A stretch of DNA of 25,702 bases from a virus: IMG/VR virus record IMGVR_UViG_3300048586_000134, positions 1 to 25,702 of that record; one strand, given 5' to 3'. Each line of letters opens with the position of its first letter. The stretch's first letter is position 1. This document shows positions 8,052 through 15,800 of the stretch, piece after piece. The translations under genes and the position numbers were made by a program. Below the pieces are notes generated by a model. The model had not been told where the DNA came from, did not search any database, and saw only the letters and a list, made by a program, of their open reading frames with translations.

Positions 8052-9038
8052 ATGGCACAGGCTTCTTTTGGTTACTTTGGGATTGGTGTCGAAACGGTTC
8101 CTGGTACTGCTGTCGCTCCGACAAAGTTCCTACCAGTTCGCGACGTTGACTTCCCAATTGAAAACAACTTCATTGAGATTCGTGAAATCGCTGGCTCGCG
8201 TCAGCGTTACTCGAACTATGATGGACCGCTTCGCCCGAATGTCTCCTTCTCGACATCATTCTACCCTGTAGGCGCGATGGGTGTTATCCTCCGCGCTCTC
8301 TTTGGTAGTGTTTCGACGGCGGCTGAAGGCTCATCAGCAACCGCATTCCGACACACCTTTGGTGACGCGGCAACGCTTCCTAGCCTTTCCGTTGAGCGTT
8401 CCGACGCTCGTGGTGCTGGTCAAGGTGTGCTGCTTCAGCGTCTTAATGGTGTCAAGATCGAGTCGGTTGGCTTCTCGTGCAACTACGGTGAAGCGGTCGA
8501 TGTCTCCGTCTCTGGACAGGGACTTGACTTCCCTTCGACTCCTGGCTCCAAGCCAGGATCGATCACCTACCCTTCGGTCGATCCGTTCATCTTCTCGGGT
8601 GCAACGGTCTCAATTGATGGAACACCAAATTCGCTCTTCAAGAGCATCGACTTCGAGTTCACCAACGTTCTTGAGCGTCAGGAGTCGCTACGTGGCGCTC
8701 GCACCGCATACAAGATTTACGAGGGTGGCCTGACGTGTACCCTAAGCGGCACGCTTATCTTTGAAGACCTGACGCTCTATAACAACCTCAAGAATAGCAC
8801 ATCCTTCTCGGTTGGCGCACTCTTCGAGGGAGCAGTGATTGACGTTCCAAATGACATCCGCTATGCAGCAGAGTTCGTTTGGCCGAACGTGAAGGTTTCG
8901 ACCTTCGGCATTCCAATGACCGCAGGTGAGGTCATCGAGGCAGACGTGGAATTCCAAGTCTCGTTCGATTCGGGTATTGATGGTATTGTTGACGCATCGA
9001 TTGTCAACCTTGAGCCAGCAGCAACCTACAACACCTAA
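8052..9038 (+). CDS. Major tail tube protein
   Basis: A 328-residue beta-rich protein that would polymerise as hexameric rings around the tape measure. It begins FGYFGIGVETVPGTAVAPT, a start often seen in phage tail tube proteins, followed by DVDFPIENNFIEIREIAGSR and a run of strands with few Cys. Repeated phrases such as VKIESVGFSCNYGEAVDVSV, FKSIDFEFTNVLERQ and the late EADVEFQVSFDSGI fit two tube-like halves. The gene starts 8 nt after AAGGAG (8038-8043), a strong site fitting an abundant protein. A strong terminator-like hairpin begins 7 nt after its stop. Placement just before the frameshifting chaperones and tape measure gene confirms the role. Confidence 0.88.
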   Translation: MAQASFGYFGIGVETVPGTAVAPTKFLPVRDVDFPIENNFIEIREIAGSRQRYSNYDGPLRPNVSFSTSFYPVGAMGVILRALFGSVSTAAEGSSATAFRHTFGDAATLPSLSVERSDARGAGQGVLLQRLNGVKIESVGFSCNYGEAVDVSVSGQGLDFPSTPGSKPGSITYPSVDPFIFSGATVSIDGTPNSLFKSIDFEFTNVLERQESLRGARTAYKIYEGGLTCTLSGTLIFEDLTLYNNLKNSTSFSVGALFEGAVIDVPNDIRYAAEFVWPNVKVSTFGIPMTAGEVIEADVEFQVSFDSGIDGIVDASIVNLEPAATYNT

Positions 9039-9044
9039 TATGAT

Positions 9045-9081
9045 GAGCGTGCGTCCGTGATAGGGCGCACGTTCCTATTTT
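9045..9081 (+). terminator. Terminator-like hairpin after tail tube gene
   Basis: The stem GAGCGTGCGTCC (9045-9056) pairs with GGGCGCACGTTC (9063-9074): 12 bp with two G-T wobbles around a GTGATA loop. It is followed by CTATTTT. The T-run is short, so partial termination is likely, leaving some read-through into the chaperone and tape genes. Confidence 0.65.
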
Positions 9082-9104
9082 GAATCATACGCCATATGGC
9101 GGAA

Positions 9105-9128
9105 TCGCAGGCGAAACTCAACCTGCGA
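9105..9128 (+). other. Second stem-loop in the tube-chaperone spacer
   Basis: TCGCAGG (9105-9111) pairs perfectly with CCTGCGA (9122-9128), with a 10-nt loop. It lies 12 nt before the AGAGG ribosome binding site of the chaperone gene. Just upstream is a perfect 12-bp palindrome, CGCCATATGGCG (9090-9101). It is not followed by a T-run, so it is not a terminator. A role in mRNA stability or translation control of the chaperone is possible. Confidence 0.45.
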
Positions 9129-9151
9129 ACTAGGAAAGAAAGAGGTACACA

Positions 9152-9517
9152 ATGGGTAATTTCTTTAAGAAGGCCAATCGTGAGGAAGTGATTCGTTTTG
9201 AAACTCCCGATGGTGAGGACTTCATCGAGTTCCGTGCATCACTCAGCAAGGCTGAGGCAAATGCCATTCTCAGTGCAGCGCCGTCCGAACAGGGCGACAT
9301 CGAAGGTGGACTGTTCTTCATTAGTAGATACGTGGAACGAGCGGGTGTCCGCTGGTCCTTTACGGACGAGAGTGGTGAGCCTGTTCCACTGACGCTAGAG
9401 AACTATCTCGACCTTGACGCGGTTGCGGCGAGATGGGTAGACGAGCGTGCTGGTGAGGCAATGCAACAGACCATTGGTAAGCAGATCGAAAAACTTGAGG
9501 GGGAATCTACGAGCTAG
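9152..9517 (+). CDS. Tail assembly chaperone, upstream product (gpG-like)
   Basis: A 121-residue protein in the position of lambda gpG, which coats the tape measure protein and recruits tube subunits. It has a beta-rich start (EVIRFETPDGEDFIEFRAS), a helix (LSKAEANAILSAA), a middle VRWSFTDESGEPVPLTLENYLDL and a C-terminal helix (AARWVDERAGEAMQQTIGKQIEKLEG). It starts after AGAGG (9141-9145) with 6 nt spacing. Near its end is a GGGGGAA run where ribosomes probably slip -1 to add the downstream domain. The protein has no recognisable enzymatic motif. The call is by position, size and the frameshift arrangement. Confidence 0.78.
   Translation: MGNFFKKANREEVIRFETPDGEDFIEFRASLSKAEANAILSAAPSEQGDIEGGLFFISRYVERAGVRWSFTDESGEPVPLTLENYLDLDAVAARWVDERAGEAMQQTIGKQIEKLEGESTS
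9499..9505 (+). promoter_or_regulatory. Probable -1 ribosomal frameshift site
   Basis: Zero-frame codons here are GAG GGG GAA. The -1 frame has a TGA at 9496-9498, and the zero frame stops at TAG 9515-9517, so a shift must occur within about 19 nt. GGGGGAA is the only slippery-looking run there. It is not a perfect X-XXY-YYZ heptamer: the P-site Gly codon re-pairs fully, but GAA to GGA does not. A palindromic GCTAGC 7 nt downstream (9513-9518) could pair with a second GCTAGC at 9555-9560. Confidence 0.65.
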
Positions 9518-9807
9518 CCTCCGATGTAGCCCAAGGCAAACAGGTTCGGAACAAGCTAGCCAATAATCCTATCCTCAGATACCACTACGAAAATTATGAC
9601 ATGTGCCGAAGTAAGGAATTTGTTACATTCCGAAAGCCAGGACGAAAAGAAGGTTCCGAAAAGATCGTAACCGCTATTTGGCCTACTGGCTACTCTGTAC
9701 TCCCACGCAAGGGAGGTCTTGAAGAACAGGACTTCCTCACCATGCGGCTCTTTCATGCCGCCATGCGCGGAGAGATGGACGGATTCAGACGCGTTATCGC
9801 GAAATAA
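9505..9807 (+). CDS. Tail assembly chaperone, -1 frame extension (gpT-like)
   Basis: This frame is open from 9499 to the TAA at 9805. A -1 shift at GGGGGAA would fuse it to the upstream chaperone, giving a product of about 218 residues, as in lambda gpG-T. The extension begins IYELASDVAQGKQVRNKLAN and includes YHYENYDMCRSKEFVTFRKP and FLTMRLFHAAMRGEMDGFRRV, typical helical chaperone-extension character. The first ATG in this frame (9601) has no ribosome binding site and would lose a third of the domain, so independent translation is unlikely. The gene is followed by a strong terminator and then the tape measure gene, the expected order. The N-terminal boundary depends on the true slip site. 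Confidence 0.75.
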   Translation: MYELASDVAQGKQVRNKLANNPILRYHYENYDMCRSKEFVTFRKPGRKEGSEKIVTAIWPTGYSVLPRKGGLEEQDFLTMRLFHAAMRGEMDGFRRVIAK

Positions 9808-9819
9808 CTTCGGGATTGG

Positions 9820-9856
9820 GCGGGTGAGAAGTCTATCTTCTTACCCGCTCTTTTTT
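9820..9856 (+). terminator. Intrinsic terminator just upstream of tape measure gene
   Basis: GCGGGTGAGAAG (9820-9831) pairs with CTTCTTACCCGC (9837-9848): 12 bp with one G-T wobble around a 5-nt loop. It is followed by TC and six Ts (9851-9856). This is the best-formed Rho-independent terminator in the window. It ends only 7 nt before the AGGGG ribosome binding site (9864-9868) of the tape measure gene. Partial read-through, antitermination or a hidden promoter is therefore needed to express the rest of the tail. Confidence 0.8.
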
Positions 9857-9874
9857 CGTTTTCAGGGGTGAGCT

Positions 9875-12800
9875 ATGGCAAGAACAATCAATATCGATAT
9901 TAATACAACAGCCGATCTTGCAGCGCTGACAAGTCTCCTTCGTGGAATCAACACTGTCAAGCGCTCCCTGACAGGCTTCGCGAATTCCAAGACAGGAAAC
10001 TACTTCAAGGATATCGCGGATAGCGCCAACAATCTTGCAAAGGCGATGGATCGTCTGGCGGCTGCACAAGAGAAGCAACAAGCCTCTGCCAAGAAAAGCG
10101 CGACCAGCGCAAGCAAACAGGGCAAGGAAATCAACGAAACCGCGCAAAACTATCGGGAGCTATCAAGAAGTCTCGGTAACCTGAACGGTTTCTTGCGACA
10201 GTCACAGAATATGATGGTTGCACAAGGGCAGCAAGTACGCAAGGTTGACCAGCAATTCGACGCACTTGAGCGCTCTATCCGAGAACTCGGAGAGGCGGAA
10301 GCGGAACTCAACCGTCTCCGCCGAACTGGACGTGCGACAGATGATCAGCGAACGCTCGCAATGACTCGCTTCTCTGAGGCAGCAGCACGAGCGAGAGCGG
10401 CCCTGACAAACCTGAACCAGTCACAGCGGTCGATCATTAACTTCGATGATAATATGTCTCGACAGTTGACGGATTTCATGACGAAGATTCGTCAGATGCA
10501 GGACATGAAAGACCTCGATTTGATTCCAGAGGGGCAAGCAGCCCGATTCGAGTCAGAACTTCGTCAGATGCAATTCGCCGCTCGCGAACTTCAACAGAAG
10601 GCGCGTGATGCTGGCACGACACTACAGCAACTCGACTCAGCTATTGGCATGTCGAATGATGTGGTTCGTCGCGCCACGGCTGGCAAGCAGGAATACACAA
10701 ATCAAATCAGACAGAACACAGAAGCAGCCAGAGCGTCAACGGCTGCATGGCGCACCTTTGGTCAGAGTATCACAAGCGTTCTCGCCCCAATCAAAAACTT
10801 TGTCAATGCTCTTCGTCAGATTGCTTCGAATCTTACCCAAGGCGTAAGGAATGCACTGAATTCGATCACACGTTCTATCAGCACCTTTGGTAGCACGGCG
10901 GGATCAGCCTTTGCAAAACTGCGATCTACAATGAGCATGGCTGGGGGTTGGTTTAGCACCTTCGCGCAACGTGTCCAGCAGAGCATGAATGCTTCTCGTC
11001 AAGCGGTTACAACCTTCTATAATGCGGGTTGGTCGCTCCTGACGAGTGGTTATATGGCGCAGTCGTTCGGTACGGGTATTTTCCGTGGCTTGAGCGATAA
11101 TCTCAATCAATATATGGATTACGAACGTCAGCTTATGAAGGCAACGATTGCGGCTGGTAGCTTCGAAGGAACAGGCGAGCAGGGAACACTCACCATTGAT
11201 CCGAAGATCGTTCAAGAGATGATCTTTGGTATGCAGCGTGGTACGCTTGGTGCCGCTCCGCTCCGTTCGTTTGATGCCGCGCAACTTGCAGAAGGTCTCT
11301 ACTACTACGCATCCGCAATCGGTCAGCCGATTACGGAACAGAACATGGGGCAACTGGCACCGATCATCGGTAATATTATGTCACTGTCGCAGGTTTCTGG
11401 TGCAGGACTGGAAACAACCGTCAAGGCTGTTCTCAACACGGCTCTTGAGTTTGGCTTCGATCCTCGTGCAACGGGCGATGCTGAGCAAATGGGCGCTCTT
11501 GGAAACATCGCGGCTCAGATTGGTTGGCTCTCTAACATTTCCACGATGGAAGTTCCAGACATTGCTGAAATGTTCAAGCAAGTCGGTCCTATGGCAAACC
11601 TCCTCGTTGGTGGTCAGGGTGGCGGCTTGAATGATACCATGCTCCTCGCCTTCCTCGCATCTGAAATGGGTCTGCGTGGTAGCCGCGTGGGTACTGGTCT
11701 CAACCAAGCCTTCATGACGCTTCTCGATCCAACAGACAAGAACCTTGAAACCGCTTCTCGCTTCTTTGGCATCGAAGCCTCTCAGGAGGCATGGGACGCA
11801 TTCTTCAAAGACTCGGAGGGACGACTCGAAGGGGGAATCCCTGGACTGTTTGAGAAAATTGGACAGATTCCGAAAGAACAGCAAGCACAATTCCTTGCAG
11901 AACTCTTCACAACCAACGCAACCCGTAACGTGCTTGCTATGCAGGCTGCACTAGAAAAGAACGGCGGTTGGGATGCGATCATGGAAGAGACGAGACTGGC
12001 AACGGGTGATCCGCAGCGTTGGCTCTCTCAGGCTATGGCAGCGACCAACGATACGGTCTTCGCAAGCATGCAGAACATGAAGAATGCATGGTTTGCGATC
12101 CAGACTGAAATCATCGACGGTATCAGTGGTCCCTTCAAAGGTGCTTTGAATGGAATTGCAGAAATCTTTTGGGAGATTGCTGACGTTGTTCGCGCAAATC
12201 CTTGGATCGCTGAACTTGTTGCTTCGATTACGACGGCAATTGCAGCGGTCTCCTCGTTCATTGGCGTTCTCTTTGTCATGAGTGGTTCGGTTCTTCTCGT
12301 TCTGAAGGCATTCCAGATGCTCGGAGGATCACTTGGTCCTGCGGTCTTCTTCCTGCTTTCGGCGGTGAAGGCGGCTGTCTTGCTCGTACCGCTTCTGGCG
12401 GCTCTGGCGGCAGTCGGAACCATGCTTTACATTGCATGGCAAAACAACTTCTTGGGTATTCGCGATTTCGTTGATGGTATGCGACAAACCCTTGATGTTG
12501 GAGAACTAATGCAGTCCATGATGGACCGTATCTATGAAGGCGCACAACTTCTTGGTACGGCGTGGATGCAGTTTGTTTCTGTCTTCCTCCTCGGTATCGA
12601 TGGTCCGATCAACGCTCTTGGTTCACTGCTGACGACATTGTTTGGTCCGCAACTGGCGAACTATTTCCTCTCGACGCTCACGAATTGGAGCAACGGTCTT
12701 AACAACTTCCGCGAAAACTTTGTGGATTTTGTAACCGATCTGCGTAATGGCGCGGGTGCGCTGACAGGTATCGCGGATACCATTCAGGGCTTCCTTGAAG

Positions 12801-15800
12801 TCTTGTTCCTTGGCGGAATCAGTCAAGAAAATCTTGGAGGAATGCGTAATCTAGGAGCATTGCTCGGTATCGAGAACTTTCCGCTTCAGATTCACCGTGC
12901 GGCGACAGCGCTCAACGGTTTCCTCGACTCCGCCGCTGGCTACTTTGTCGGCTTCCGCGACATCATCGCTGGCATCTTCAATCAGATTGGGAATAACCTT
13001 ACGCGCATCTTCCGTGGTTTGACCTCTAGCGTCGGTCTCGGCGCGATTCGTGACGCACTCACAGGGTTCGCGATGGGCTTTGGCTCTGCGATCCTCACTG
13101 CTGTAAGAGCAGTTGAACTCCTGACGCGTGCGCTGGCAAACCTTGGACGTGCTGGGAGATGGATGTCTGATCTGCTTGAGCGGGTAACAGGCATCAGCGT
13201 CGGCGTTGGTACGCTGGCGACAGCCGTTGGCGTTCTTCTCGGCGCATTCGCGGGTGGACGACTCCTGGCTGCGATTCTCCCGTTTGAGACATTGCTTGGC
13301 GTACTCATGAGAATTGGTCCGATTATCTCCATCGTCGTCAGTGTCGTTGGTACGCTCCTCACCTCGGTTGGTCTGCTTGCAGCACCGATTCTGGCGGTTG
13401 CAGCAGCGCTCCTGATTTGGGAGAATCGGGCAAACGGCATCGAAGGTGTCATGGCAGGATTGCAAGGTATTCTCGACGGTTTTATCGTTGGTCTCTTTGC
13501 AATCGGGCAGGCTGTTTACTCCGCAGTTGAACCTCTCGTACAGTGGGTAGCGGGACTGCTTCAGAGCCTTGACAGCATGACCGCATTCAATGCAGTTGGC
13601 TTTGCGCTGGCAGCAGTGTTTGCAATGCTGGCGGGTGGCGCAATCCTTGGCGTGGTTGCTTCTCTTGCGCAATTCACGGTGGGCCTGATCACGGCGGCGG
13701 CAACGATTACAGGTGCCGTTCTTGGAGCTATTGCTTCGCTTACTGCGTCGTTTATCAAACTCTCCTTTAGTCTTACCAAAGATGTTCTCACTGCCATTGG
13801 CGCATTCGGTTCTGCTATGGCAACAACAACAGCGGGTGTCGCGGCAAATGGCGCGGTCATGTCAACTGGTCTCATGGCAATCTTCACAAACCCGATTGCG
13901 GCAATTGCAGCCCTTATCGCGGCCCTCTTTACCCTCGTTACAGCGGTAAGCCTCGTAGCGTTTACCATGACAGGAGGCTGGGGAGCCGTTCTTCAGACGA
14001 TGGGCGAATTCATGGATATGGCTGCACCGATCATGATGAACATCATGGAAATCTGGCAGCATGACGCATCGACTGGTATGGCAATGCTCGGAGCAACGCT
14101 GGCAGTCGGTCTTGCAGGCGCAATTGCAACTATGATTGCTCAGGGACCAAAGATGCTCGGTTGGCTCGGTGGTGGCGCTCTCGATCTTCTCGGGGGTCTT
14201 CTACCTGAAGACAGTGCTCTCGGCTTGTTGCTCGGAAAGGGTGCGGACGCAACGCGCTTCCTCGGTAACATGTCCACAATGGGCTTCCAAGCGGAAGTCC
14301 GCGACATTCAGGCAGGCTTCCTCGGCAAGATTTATACCAGCACGCAAGGCATGGTAGACTCCTATGGTGAAATGGATACGGAAGGCGGTATCGGTGGATG
14401 GGCTGATCGGCTCGTCGCAGGATTCACAGACCGTATCTCAAATACTCGATTCGGAAATCTCTGGAATCAGGTACTTGAAGCAATGGGTATGGACCCGAAC
14501 AATCCGAAATTCGGAGACGTTGACTGGAAGAACCTTCTTGGTTTCGCCCAGCTTGACGATTTGATGAATAGCGAAGCGTTCCAGTACATGCCGAAAGAGC
14601 TTCAGGGCTGGATGGAGATTGTTGACGACTGGCAGCAATGGCAGGAAACGGTTGCGCGATTCGGTGGTAACGTCAACATGGCTCGTGGATTCTACGAAGC
14701 CAACAACATGACTGTTCCGAAGCCACCGAACTATGAAGAGTATTGGGCATCTATCTCAGAGCAAATGGATGAAGGTGCGGCGGAAGCAGAGGCAGCGGCA
14801 CAACGAGCAGCAGAAGTTCTACAGCAAATGAATGAAGCGCTAATGGGTGCAGACCTTGGAACCTTCTTGCAGACTTCCTTCATGCCAGAAGGCGGCGGAA
14901 AGTCCGCGATGTCGTTCATCTACGAAAATGCTGAAGCAATTATCAGTAACATTGGTGATGCTGGACCGTGGCTCAATCCTGTCGAACTCCTCGCTGACGT
15001 AGCGGGAGCGGGTGGTGGCAACGTCAATGTGCTCGGCAAGAACGTCCATGAGGCGTTACGACCAGCACTTGAAATCGTCGCACAGCAGACAGGCGTCTCG
15101 ATTGACGAAATGCTGAAGGATATTCCGAAGTTTTACGCACCAGAAGAATTCGTCAATGTGGCGACAGATGACCTCCTCGAAGGTATTGCTACACTGCCGA
15201 AGGAACTCTACCAGAAAGTAGACACGCTCGGGGCGGGCGACTGGACTGAATTCGGTCTTGACTGGCAAGAGCTTACGGATTATGCTATCGGACAGGCAAT
15301 CACAGGAACCGAATGGAACCTTGCTGATTATGTCATGGAAGCATTTGGTGTCTCGGAAGATGAGGCAATCCGCCGACTCAAGGCGGCTGGTCTTTCTGAC
15401 GCGGATATCGATGCTATCGGTAGTAGCTGGTTCGGTGACACAACTTTGTGGGCGCAATCGCTCCAAGGACAGGTCAATGTTATCAATGAAACATGGTGGC
15501 CGATTGTTCAAGGTATGACCGACGACATGAAGGATACAACCATCGAAATCTCGGAAGGTGCGTTCGCGGCTCTCCCTGACTCGGTGAAGACCTCCCTCTC
15601 GGCGCTTGGTTACACCTTTGTTATCGGTGGACAGCAGACGGCAAATCAGGTTGCCGCTGGTCTCGGTGCAATCCAGACAGCGATTCTTGCGAATCACCCT
15701 GAGATTCCACCTGACATTATGTCTGGCATCATGACATCATTGATGAGCGGTGAAGTAGACTTCAGAACGTGGACAGACGAAGCTGGTACTAGCTGGACAA

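Noticed and set aside
9601-9807. Independent 68-residue gene starting at ATG 9601
   Set aside because: There is no ribosome binding site, and the frame is open and protein-like for 100 nt upstream to the slip site. The frameshift fusion explains it better.
12851-13672. Long minus-strand ORF (273 codons) inside the tape measure gene
   Set aside because: It is a shadow of a well-supported gene. Its product is a Cys/Arg/Asn-rich composition artefact with no ribosome binding site or domain.
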